A DNA stretch of 13,007 bases from NCBI GenBank assembly GCA_017629395.1, contig JAGBXH010000206.1, positions 1 to 13,007 of the forward strand, read 5' to 3'. How positions within the stretch are numbered: the first letter of the stretch is position 1; every line of letters begins with the position of its first letter. This DNA is from Clostridia bacterium. Its GTDB lineage: Bacteria > Bacillota > Clostridia > Oscillospirales > CAG-272. The notes below the pieces were generated by a model. That model was given only the letters and a program-made list of their open reading frames with translations, was not told where the DNA came from and searched no databases. This document shows positions 1 through 7,500 of the stretch, piece after piece. A program made the translations under genes and the position numbers.

Positions 1-19
1 CTACCATGTATTCTGCCAT
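1..19 (-). CDS. recR: Start of recombination mediator RecR (cut by window edge)
   Basis: Only six codons are visible; on the minus strand they read M-A-E-Y-M-V from an ATG at 19-17. This matches the usual N-terminus of RecR (MAEY...), the zinc-finger/Toprim protein that loads RecA with RecF and RecO in gap repair. The ATG lies one base after the TGA of the ybaB/ebfC gene, so translation is probably coupled; no separate strong ribosome binding site is seen. The dnaX-ybaB-recR order is the standard Firmicutes arrangement and carries most of the weight of this call. The rest of the gene lies outside the window. Confidence 0.62.
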
Positions 20-20
20 A

Positions 21-368
21 TCAGAACATGCCGGGCAGGTTCATGCTGCCGGTAATCTTTTCCATCTCTGCCGCGTTGGTGGTCTCTACGCGCTTGATTG
101 CCTCGTTGACGCCTGCGACGAGCAGGTCGGTCAGAGTCTCTACGTCATCGGGATCGACGATCTCGGGATCGAGGTCGATTGCAAGAATCTCCTTCTTACC
201 GTTGATCTTAACGGTCACAACGCCGCCGCCCGCATTGATCTCATACTCGCGTGCGTCCAGCTCCTCCTGCTTTGCCGCCATATCCTCCTGCATTTTCTGT
301 GCCTGACGGATCATGGACTGCATGTTCTGCGGTCCGCCGCCCATACCCTTGGGAATGTTTGCTCTCAT
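21..368 (-). CDS. ebfC: YbaB/EbfC family nucleoid-associated protein
   Basis: This is a 115-residue protein, normal for the YbaB/EbfC family of small dimeric DNA-binding proteins that coat the nucleoid. The N-terminus is Gly/Met/Gln rich (about residues 7-20), followed by a charged helix (about 20-42, KMQEDMAAKQEELDAREYE). Then comes the typical beta segment with AGGGVVTVKINGKKEI and DLDPEIVDPDD, and the C-terminal helix LTDLLVAGVNEAIKRV. The start at 368 is supported by AAGGAG nine bases upstream. The gene begins 24 bases after the dnaX stop and ends one base before the presumed recR start, so it is the middle gene of a dnaX-ebfC-recR operon. The exact cellular role is not settled in the family; a link to recombination and repair is inferred from the conserved neighbourhood. 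Confidence 0.95.
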   Translation of the reverse strand: MRANIPKGMGGGPQNMQSMIRQAQKMQEDMAAKQEELDAREYEINAGGGVVTVKINGKKEILAIDLDPEIVDPDDVETLTDLLVAGVNEAIKRVETTNAAEMEKITGSMNLPGMF

Positions 369-392
369 GATATATCTCCTTATATTTTATTT

Positions 393-2066
393 TCAATTAT
401 CTTGTGCGTTTTCCAGTATCTCGTCAATGACGGAATTCTGTGCGCCGCTCTTTCCTTCGCACTCAAAAAGCACCTGCTTTTGCGTAACGTTGGCGTTCAG
501 CAGTCCCGACAGGATGCTGCACAGCGTGGGCACGGCGTTATAGCTCTGCGCCATTTGAATATCAAAATCCGATGCGAATTTGAGCACCACGTTGCCACCT
601 TCATCCGAGTACGCCTTTGCCGCATAGTAAAAGCCTGCCGCCAAGGGGTTTGCCTTGGTCATCTTATCAAGCACCTGTGCCCATACGCGCAAGGGGCGCA
701 GGGTGCGCTTTTCCCCCGTGGGCTCAGCTTTTTTGAGCTTTGGGATGCGAGGGGCGGTGGATGCGGGCGGTGCGGTCGATTCATGAATCGACCCTACGGG
801 CATGGATTGTGTGGGTGGCGCGGTCTGCACTGGCGAATCGCTTTTCGATTCTACGGACGGGCGATCACTGATCGCCCCTACAGCTTGGGGTGCAGGGGTA
901 GGTGCCACGGCTACCTGCCCGAATGCAATTTTATCTTCCAGTGCGGCAATGCGGGCAAGCAGTGCCTCGGGAGAGGTTTCCAGCTCGGGATCGCACATGC
1001 GCACAAGCGTGCTTTCTGCCACGATGCGCTTGATGGCGTTGGCTCTTTGCATAGAAAGAAGTGCCTGCTCCAGCAGCGTGCAATGATACAGCAGCGTGGA
1101 GGATTTGAAGGGCTTTGCCACCTCTTGCATGGCGGCAAGCTCGCTGTCGGTCAAGTCCAGATACGCAGCCGCGTCCTTTGCGGTGCGCAATACCAGCATT
1201 TCGCGGTAAAGACCGATCAGATCCTGCCAGAAGATGGCAATATCCTTGGAGGATTGCACGACCGCGTCGATCATGGAAAACAGCTTATCGTAATCCCGCG
1301 CGGCAATGGCGCGCACGGTTTCCATCATGCTGTCCCTGCCTGTCGAGCCCGCAGTTTCGTTGACGGTCTGCACGCTGATATGTGCCCCCGTCCCCGCACA
1401 AAGCTCAAGTAGGCTGATGGCATCACGCATACCGCCCTGCGCCATTCTGCCCAGCAGCACAGCCGCCTCGCGGTCAAGCGAGATGCCCTCTTCTGCCGCA
1501 ATATAGCAAAGGCGGTCAGCAAGCACGGGCGTGGCAATTCTGCGGAAATCATAGCGTTGGCAACGGGAAATGATGGTAGCGGGCAGCTTTTGCAGCTCGG
1601 TGGTTGCCAAAATGAACACGACGTATTCGGGCGGCTCTTCTAAGGTTTTGAGCAGCGCGTTGAATGCACTTGCCGAAAGCATGTGCACCTCGTCGATGAT
1701 GTACACGCGCTTTTTGAGCGCGTTGGGCGGGTAGACGACCTCATCGCGGATATCGCGGATGTTGTCTACGCCGTTGTTGGAGGCTGCGTCCATTTCAAGC
1801 ACGTCTGTTGCACTTCCCGCTTCGATCGAGCGGCAAGCATCACATACAATGCAAGGCGAGCCGTTCTGCGGATTTTCGCAGTTGACTGCCTTTGCAAGAA
1901 TCTTTGCGCAGGTGGTTTTACCCGTTCCGCGTGAGCCGCAGAACAAATACGCATGCGAAAGGCCGCCCGTTTTGGTCTGATACTGCAGTATCGACGTCAC
2001 GTGCTCCTGACCGCACACGTCCTCAAACCGTTGCGGACGCCATTTTCTGTACAAAGCCTGATGCAT
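393..2066 (-). CDS. dnaX: DNA polymerase III subunit gamma/tau (clamp-loader ATPase)
   Basis: DnaX is the AAA+ ATPase of the clamp loader, which opens the beta clamp and ties the polymerase to the helicase. The 557-residue product shows Walker A GSRGTGKT (residues 44-51), four zinc-binding cysteines (C63, C72, C75, C78), Walker B IIDEVH (123-128), and the sensor/arginine-finger region with SRC at 167-169. Domain III ends near residue 375. A Pro/Ala/Ser-rich linker (about 385-445) precedes the tau-specific C-terminal region. The linker contains three in-phase palindromic DNA repeats (see findings) and ends at a run of six A (729-734), where a -1 shift would stop translation after one more codon. 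The ATG at 2066 has AGGGGG seven bases upstream, directly after the SRP RNA terminator, and no separate dnaX promoter is obvious. ebfC follows after 24 bases. Confidence 0.98.
   Translation of the reverse strand: MHQALYRKWRPQRFEDVCGQEHVTSILQYQTKTGGLSHAYLFCGSRGTGKTTCAKILAKAVNCENPQNGSPCIVCDACRSIEAGSATDVLEMDAASNNGVDNIRDIRDEVVYPPNALKKRVYIIDEVHMLSASAFNALLKTLEEPPEYVVFILATTELQKLPATIISRCQRYDFRRIATPVLADRLCYIAAEEGISLDREAAVLLGRMAQGGMRDAISLLELCAGTGAHISVQTVNETAGSTGRDSMMETVRAIAARDYDKLFSMIDAVVQSSKDIAIFWQDLIGLYREMLVLRTAKDAAAYLDLTDSELAAMQEVAKPFKSSTLLYHCTLLEQALLSMQRANAIKRIVAESTLVRMCDPELETSPEALLARIAALEDKIAFGQVAVAPTPAPQAVGAISDRPSVESKSDSPVQTAPPTQSMPVGSIHESTAPPASTAPRIPKLKKAEPTGEKRTLRPLRVWAQVLDKMTKANPLAAGFYYAAKAYSDEGGNVVLKFASDFDIQMAQSYNAVPTLCSILSGLLNANVTQKQVLFECEGKSGAQNSVIDEILENAQDN
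774..881 (-). repeat. Three in-frame palindromic repeats inside the dnaX linker
   Basis: Three short inverted repeats of one type lie in the dnaX linker, each starting GTA on the minus strand at 881, 854 and 797. Unit 1 (859-881) is GTAG plus a 9-1-9 hairpin, GGGCGATCA-C-TGATCGCCC on the plus strand. Unit 2 (832-854) is decayed, with arms GAATCG/CGATTC around CTTTT. Unit 3 (774-797) is a perfect 20-base palindrome, GGTCGATTCATGAATCGACC, next to CTAC. Starts are 27 and 57 bases apart, both multiples of three, and each GTA is a valine codon. The peptides are therefore aligned: VGAISDRP, VESKSDSP, VGSIHEST. A full copy of the first type occurs between genes at 3301-3323. Confidence 0.85.
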
Positions 2067-2078
2067 AATTTACCCCCT

Positions 2079-2101
2079 AAAAAATACAGCACCTTGCTGC
2101 A
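2079..2101 (-). terminator. Intrinsic terminator of the SRP RNA gene
   Basis: On the minus strand TGCAGCA, loop AGG, TGCTGTA forms a 7-bp stem with one G-U pair, followed directly by six T. It ends the SRP RNA transcript 13 bases before the dnaX ATG, and the dnaX ribosome binding site begins at the end of the T-run. Its 5' arm can instead pair with the 5' end of the SRP transcript. Confidence 0.8.
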
Positions 2102-2405
2102 AAACAAGACCATACACCTCAAAATCGAATGTCGCCCCCACGCGATCTTCGTACCTCCTGCTCAAAACAGGCAACCTCACGGCACACCGAGGTAACCGCT
2201 TAATGCTGCTTGGTCCCCCACCTGACATGGTTCACAGCCCTCGATTGCGTAAGACCCGTTTCTCAACACAGCAGATACGACTCTTGTATTCGTAAAGGTT
2301 CGATCCTCAAATGAGGGATCCACCCCTGCTGTAGCGGATTTCAGGTACAGGGCTCCGCTAATTCCCCGGCTGGTATGGCCTTATTTCACAGCATGATGCT
2401 GTAAC
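2095..2405 (-). ncRNA. ffs: Signal recognition particle RNA, large bacterial type
   Basis: This is the RNA scaffold of the signal recognition particle, which binds Ffh and targets nascent membrane proteins. Domain IV is clear at 2199-2232: on the minus strand GTCAGGT-GG-GGGA-CC-AAGCAGC, the Ffh-binding internal loop capped by a GNRA tetraloop. The 5' Alu-type domain of Bacillota is also present (about 2310-2372), with GCCGGGGAATTAGCGG, CCTGTACCTGAAATCCGCTA and CAGGGGTGGATCCC. The 5' and 3' ends pair over 21 continuous base pairs (2373-2393 with 2095-2115, four G-U wobbles). A promoter with its predicted start near 2405 and a terminator at 2079 bound the transcript. Mature ends are uncertain; ends inside the long helix are likely, and B. 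subtilis scRNA is trimmed from a longer precursor. The place upstream of dnaX is typical for Firmicutes. Confidence 0.93.
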
Positions 2406-2411
2406 TTTGAT

Positions 2412-2440
2412 ATTATAACACAGATATACGAAAAATGCAA
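2412..2440 (-). promoter_or_regulatory. Promoter of the SRP RNA
   Basis: On the minus strand, -35 TTGCAT (2440-2435), a 17-base spacer, and -10 TATAAT (2417-2412); the start is predicted near G2405. The -35 with its following T-run, the TGTG before the -10, and TATAATATCAA match the tRNA-Thr promoter at the same spacing. Confidence 0.85.
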
Positions 2441-2583
2441 GTGTTTTTACGAATTTTTCACAATTGGATTTCTCTTTGGCGCATTTAACGAAATTTCACA
2501 TTTTACCTGACACGCCTCGCGCTTTTCTCCCATTGCACCTGCTGTATGATAGGAGTATCTCACAAAAGAAAGGAGTATATCAA

Positions 2584-3294
2584 ATGAGATACTTAAAAGC
2601 TCTTCCCTTTGCGCTTGTCTGCCTGCTGATCTTCAGCTTTTGCACGGCGTGCGGGGATAAACAGCCCAACGATACCGAGCAGCCCGGGCAAAACGTACAA
2701 GCACAGCAGCCAAGCGTCAGTGACGACGTGTACCGCGAGCAGCTTGCGTACTATGAAAAAATGGTGAACGATCTGCAAAACGAGATCCTTGTGCTCAAAC
2801 AGCAGCATTACGTGGACACCTTTGCTTACAAGCAAACCATAGCGCAGCTGGAAGCGCAGCTCGGCGCGCTTGATACCGATGTGATGGCAAAGCCCGAGCA
2901 ACCCACCGAGAGTCCCGAGCCCGAGCCCCCCGCTGCCGCGTTTACGTACGAGATCAAAAACGGCACGGCAACGCTGACCGCTTACACAGGCACGGAAGCC
3001 GACGTGATCATCCCTGCCGAGATAGACGGCTATGCGGTCACCGCCCTTGGTGACAATCTGTTCAAGGATTCTGACGTGACCGGCGTGACGCTGCCCGCAA
3101 GCGTGACAAGCATCGGCTGGTTTGCCTTTTACGGCTGCGGATCGCTGCAAAAGGTCACGATGGGTGACGCTGTGAGTGTCATCGGCTACGCCGCCTTTGA
3201 CGGCTGCCCCAAGTCCATGGTCATTTGCGGTGCGGCAGGGTCGTATGTCGAAAAGTACGCTATGAGCTATGGGCTGCAGTTCCGAGCGCAGTAG
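2584..3294 (+). CDS. Lipoprotein with coiled coil and BspA-like leucine-rich repeats
   Basis: I start this gene at ATG 2584 (236 residues) because AAAGGAG lies just upstream and a signal peptide follows; the in-frame start at 2464 has no such support. Residues 1-23 form a lipoprotein signal (MRYLKALPFALVCLLIFSFC then TAC), with C23 the probable lipidated cysteine, although position -3 is an unusual Cys. Residues about 50-98 are a predicted coiled coil (YREQLAYYEKMVNDLQNEIL...). A Pro/Glu linker (about 103-117) leads to an LRR_5/BspA-like region (about 120-235) with the repeats TGVTLPASVTSIGWFAFYGC and LQKVTMGDAVSVIGYAAFDG. It should be a surface-attached binding or structural protein with unknown ligand. 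A TATGAT at 2545-2550 may be its -10, but no good -35 is visible. The gene stands alone, convergent with the dehydrogenase gene. Confidence 0.88.
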   Translation: MRYLKALPFALVCLLIFSFCTACGDKQPNDTEQPGQNVQAQQPSVSDDVYREQLAYYEKMVNDLQNEILVLKQQHYVDTFAYKQTIAQLEAQLGALDTDVMAKPEQPTESPEPEPPAAAFTYEIKNGTATLTAYTGTEADVIIPAEIDGYAVTALGDNLFKDSDVTGVTLPASVTSIGWFAFYGCGSLQKVTMGDAVSVIGYAAFDGCPKSMVICGAAGSYVEKYAMSYGLQFRAQ

Positions 3295-3300
3295 CGTTTC

Positions 3301-3344
3301 GTAGGGGCGATCAGTGATCGCCCGCGGGCGACCAGAGGTCGCCC
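3301..3344. repeat. Double palindromic repeat element
   Basis: Two hairpins sit back to back: GTAG plus GGGCGATCA-G-TGATCGCCC (3301-3323) and GGGCGACC-AGA-GGTCGCCC (3326-3344), joined by the palindrome GCCCGCGGGC. The first is the reverse complement of dnaX linker unit 859-881 over all 23 bases. It lies seven bases after the lipoprotein stop. It could slow or end transcription, but no T-run follows. Confidence 0.85.
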
Positions 3345-3370
3345 TGTGAACAATACCGTACAATGAATAC

Positions 3371-3394
3371 GCCCGACCTCTGCCGAGGTCGGGC
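3371..3394. terminator. Hairpin between convergent genes, possible bidirectional terminator
   Basis: GCCCGACCTC, loop TGCC, GAGGTCGGGC forms a perfect 10-bp GC-rich stem in the 107-base gap between the lipoprotein and dehydrogenase stops. No real T-run follows on either strand, so termination is inferred from the stem and position only. Its core resembles the second palindrome at 3326-3344. Confidence 0.5.
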
Positions 3395-3401
3395 GATCTT
3401 C

Positions 3402-4352
3402 TTACTTCAAGTCCACGCGGTTTCTCTGCTCTCCCTTTTGGAACGCATCAATATTTTGACAGATCTCATCAAGGCAGCGGGCACGTGCTTCGGCGGATGC
3501 CCATGCCATGTGAGGCGTCATGCACACGTTTGGTGCATCCTTAATGGCAAAGAAGGGGTGCTCTGCGGGAAAAGGCTCGGTGCTGAACACGTCACAGCCC
3601 AGCCCCGAAATGCGACCGTCGGTCACGGCAGCAGCAATCAGGGCTTCATCCCACACCGCACCGCGCGCGACATTGATGACGATCGGCTTTTTATCCATCA
3701 TGGCGATCTGCTCTGCGCCGATCATACCGCGGCTCTCTTGATTGAGCGGCGTGTGCAAAGAAATGATATCCGACTCGCGCAGCAGCGTTTCCAGATCGAC
3801 ACACTCGTCACTATCGGGATTTCGCTTATACGCAAGCACCCTGCAGCCAAAGGCTTTTGCAATCTCGCCCACCTTTTTGCCGATGTTTCCGTACCCCACG
3901 ATGCCCCAGGTCTTGCCGCACAGCTCGTGATACACGGGAACAAGCAAATTGGGGCTTGTTTGACGCGAATACCAGCCGCTTGCGGTTGCCGCCGTATAAG
4001 TAGGCAGGTGCGAGCACAAATTGAGTGCCATGGCAATCGTCAGCTGCGCCACGCTCTCGGTGGAATACCCCACCACGTTGCAAACTGCAATGCCCTTCTC
4101 GCGGCAGTACGCCACGTCGATATTATCATATCCCGTCGCAAAAATGCAGATCAGCTTGAGCGCGTCTGCTGGGCCGAGCACCTCTGCCGTCAGCTTGACC
4201 TTATTGATCAGCGCGACCTCGCAGCCTGCCAGTCGCGCCTTGACCTCATCGGGACTGCTTGCGTCAAACACCGTCACGTTGCCGTATGCACACAAAGCGT
4301 TATAATTCAGATCCATACCAATGCTGGCACGGTCAAACACAGTAATATTCAT
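3402..4352 (-). CDS. D-isomer-specific 2-hydroxyacid dehydrogenase, glycerate dehydrogenase/hydroxypyruvate reductase-like
   Basis: This is a 316-residue NAD(P)-dependent oxidoreductase of the D-2-hydroxyacid dehydrogenase family. The Rossmann nucleotide site is GIVGYGNIGKKVG (GxGxxG at 153-158). The catalytic triad is visible: R230 in VINVARGAV, E259 in VFSTEPFP, H281 in TPHMAWAS. The H-x-A-W context is common in glycerate dehydrogenase/hydroxypyruvate reductase (HprA) and phosphoglycerate dehydrogenase relatives. There is no C-terminal ACT domain, which argues against full-length SerA. The substrate is probably hydroxypyruvate or a similar 2-ketoacid, but it cannot be fixed from sequence. 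AGGAG lies nine bases before the ATG and a strong promoter lies at 4382-4410. The gene is single and divergent from the ABC exporter. Confidence 0.93.
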   Translation of the reverse strand: MNITVFDRASIGMDLNYNALCAYGNVTVFDASSPDEVKARLAGCEVALINKVKLTAEVLGPADALKLICIFATGYDNIDVAYCREKGIAVCNVVGYSTESVAQLTIAMALNLCSHLPTYTAATASGWYSRQTSPNLLVPVYHELCGKTWGIVGYGNIGKKVGEIAKAFGCRVLAYKRNPDSDECVDLETLLRESDIISLHTPLNQESRGMIGAEQIAMMDKKPIVINVARGAVWDEALIAAAVTDGRISGLGCDVFSTEPFPAEHPFFAIKDAPNVCMTPHMAWASAEARARCLDEICQNIDAFQKGEQRNRVDLK

Positions 4353-4381
4353 TCATTTTCTCCTATGATTTCAGTGTTTAC

Positions 4382-4410
4382 AGTATATCAAATCAAGTCA
4401 AATTTGTCAA
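4382..4410 (-). promoter_or_regulatory. Promoter of the dehydrogenase gene
   Basis: On the minus strand, -35 TTGACA (4410-4405), a 17-base spacer, and -10 TATACT (4387-4382), about 30 bases before the ATG. This is a near-consensus vegetative promoter. Confidence 0.8.
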
Positions 4411-4455
4411 GGTGCAAGCAAATTTTTCAAATTTTCATCAAAGCAGGTATCCATA

Positions 4456-4487
4456 TTCACAACAACGTCACATTTTTACTATATAAT
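4456..4487 (+). promoter_or_regulatory. Probable promoter of the ABC exporter gene
   Basis: A perfect -10 TATAAT lies at 4482-4487, 37 bases before the ATG. The best -35 is TTCACA at 4456-4461, but the 20-base spacing is poor, so an activator may be needed. It shares the 171-base divergent region with the dehydrogenase promoter. Confidence 0.5.
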
Positions 4488-4523
4488 TAGTTTGAATTTC
4501 TATATTTATGAGGATTACGTACC

Positions 4524-7500
4524 ATGCTTCAACTCAAGAATATTGTCAAAACCTATACGGTTGGCGATAACGTGGTCAATGCGCTGGGCGGTATTTCACT
4601 GAATTTCCGCAACAGCGAGTTTGTGTCTATCCTTGGTCCCTCGGGCTGCGGTAAGACTACCACGCTGAACATCATAGGCGGTCTTGACCGCTACACCTCG
4701 GGTGACTTGCTTATCAACGGCAAGTCCACCACCATGTATAAGGATCGCGATTGGGATACCTACAGAAACCACTCGATCGGCTTTGTGTTCCAGAGCTATA
4801 ACCTCATTCCTCACCAGAGTGTGCTCTCCAACGTGGAGCTTGCGCTGACCGTTTCGGGCGTGCCCAAGGCGGAGCGCAGACGCAGAGCAAAGGAAGCCTT
4901 GGAAAAGGTAGGACTTGGCGATCAGCTGCATAAGCGTCCCTCGCAGATGTCGGGCGGTCAAATGCAGCGCGTATCGATTGCAAGAGCGCTTGTCAACGAT
5001 CCCGATATTCTGCTTGCCGACGAGCCCACGGGTGCACTTGATACCGTGACCAGCGTGCAGATCATGGAGCTACTCAAGGAGATCTCCAAGGATAAGCTGG
5101 TCATCATGGTAACGCATAACCCCGAGCTTGCCGAGCAATACTCCACGCGTATCGTCAATCTGCGCGACGGTCACGTCATCGGCGACTCCGACCCTTACGA
5201 GCCCGATGAAAGTGAGGTCAACGCTGCGCGCACAGCTCCCCCTAAGGTTACCAAGGGCAAGGCAAGAATGTCCACAAAGACAGCATTCTCGCTCTCTCTT
5301 AACAACCTCATGACCAAAAAGGCGCGTACCTTCCTGACATCCTTTGCGGGAAGTATCGGTATTATCGGTATTGCGCTGATTCTCTCTCTCTCAACCGGTA
5401 TCAATCTCTTTATTGACCAGGTGCAGGAGGATACGCTTTCTACCTACCCCATTACCATTTATAAGACCGAGCAGGACTACGCTGCGCTCATGGGTGCTAT
5501 GCAGCAGACGCAGCAGGACGTGGCAGGACGCGAGCCCGATGATCATACCGTGTTTATCGACGACTCTCTGGATCAGATGATGTCCGCCACCACCTCTACC
5601 GTGGAAAACAACCTCCCTGCCTTCAAGGAATTCTTGGACGAGCACGCAGAGGAGCTTGCAGACTACGTGCTGGATATCCGCTACACCTACAATTATACGC
5701 TCAAGGTATACTCCGAGGACGGCAAAACCCAAGTCAACCCCACAACCATCTTTGAGAATATGGGACCCGCTATGGGTGATATTTCGGACATGATGGGTGC
5801 ACTTGGCAGCATGGGTGGAGGCTTTAATACCTTTGAGCAGATGATTGACAACGAGCACCTTATTCACTCGCAATACGAGCTGGTTGGCAAAAACAGCGAA
5901 TGGGCGGATGATCCCACGGAAATCATGCTGGTGCTGGACAAAAACAATGCCATCAGTAACATGGTATTGTACATGCTGGGAATCAAGGATCAATCCGAGA
6001 TCCCGGATATGTTGATCAAGATCTTTACCGATCCCGATTATGAAATTCCCAAAACAGATCCTATGGAGATCGATGACTTTGTGGGTATGACCTTCTTAGT
6101 CGTTCCGGACAGCGCATACTACTATGAATCCGAGGAGACCTTTACCGTGGACGGAAAGGTGCATCACATCTGGAAGGACGTACGCAATGACCCCGATTAT
6201 GACGCTGAACGGTTCGTCAAGGAAAACGGTATAGAGATCACCATTTCCGGTGTCATCCGTCCCTCTAAGAATGCGATGGCAGCGTCCATTTCCTCTCCCA
6301 TTGCATATAATACCTCTCTGCAGTCCTATATGCAGGAGATCATCCGTGACAGCGACGTCGTACGCGCACAGGAAAAGCTGCCCGATTACGATATCACCAC
6401 GGGCAAGGAATTTGACAGAGGTCAATATCTCGGACTTTCCGCAAAGGAAAAGGCTGATCTGTTTGACGATTTCATCAAGGAAAATGACGAGGTCATGATC
6501 CAAATCATGATCGACTATATCAAGGCTGCCGAGAAAAATCCCGAGCAGGATGCAGAAATTGCCGGCATGAGCAAGGAGGAAAAGATCAACCTGATCATGG
6601 AAAGCATGGAGGACATGGTCGATACGCATCCCGAGCTTTATAAGTCGATCATCATCGGTATGACCAAGCAATCCATGGGCAGCAGCTATAACGATATGAT
6701 CGCAGGCATGCTGGAGGGCATGAGCGCAGCCGAGCTCAAGGCAGCTATGGCACAGTCCGGCGGCTCCGCCACGGAAAGCGAAAAGGCACTGCGCGGATAT
6801 CTGCAATCCCTGAGCGATGAGGAGCTGAATTCCGCTGTTATCAAGCTCAAGGGCGGAAACGTCACCAGCGACGATATCCGTGACCGCTATACCGACGAGC
6901 AACTCGTCGAGGCTTTCCTTGCAACGTATAACACCTACAGCGACGATCAAAAATCGATCTTGTATGATGAATATATGCCCAGTCTGCTCTCCCCCAACAG
7001 CAAGGACAAGGTCATGGCGAGGTTTGGCTGGTATCTTGACGAGCAGCCCGCATCGATCAGCATTTACTCCAAGGACTTTGCCTCCAAGGATTATATTGCC
7101 GCATTGATCGACGAGTATAACAAGGACTGCGAGGAGGACGACAGAAAAGAGGACGCGATCCACTATACCGATCTTGTCGGCATGATGATGTCCTCTATCA
7201 CCATCATCATAGACGTTATTTCCTACGTGCTGATCGCATTCGTTTCGATCTCGTTGATCGTTTCCTCGATCATGATCGGCATTATCACCTATATCTCGGT
7301 GCTGGAGCGCACCAAGGAGATCGGCATTTTGCGTTCGATCGGTGCATCCAAGGGCGATATTTCCAAGGTCTTTAATGCCGAAACCGCCATTGTGGGATTT
7401 GCGGCAGGTATGATCGGTATTATCATCACCATTCTGCTCAACTTCCCGATCAGCTGGATCGTTCAAGGACTTTCCGGCATGACCGGCATTCATGCAGTAT

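Noticed and set aside
6..1412. 468-codon plus-strand open frame
   Set aside because: Antisense to ebfC and dnaX, both with clear motifs; Cys/His/Leu-rich shadow translation without a family match.
2464..2583. Upstream ATG extension of the LRR lipoprotein
   Set aside because: No ribosome binding site there, whereas ATG 2584 has AAAGGAG and opens a lipoprotein signal peptide.
3363..4490. 375-codon plus-strand open frame
   Set aside because: Antisense to the dehydrogenase, whose catalytic Arg, Glu and His are all in place.
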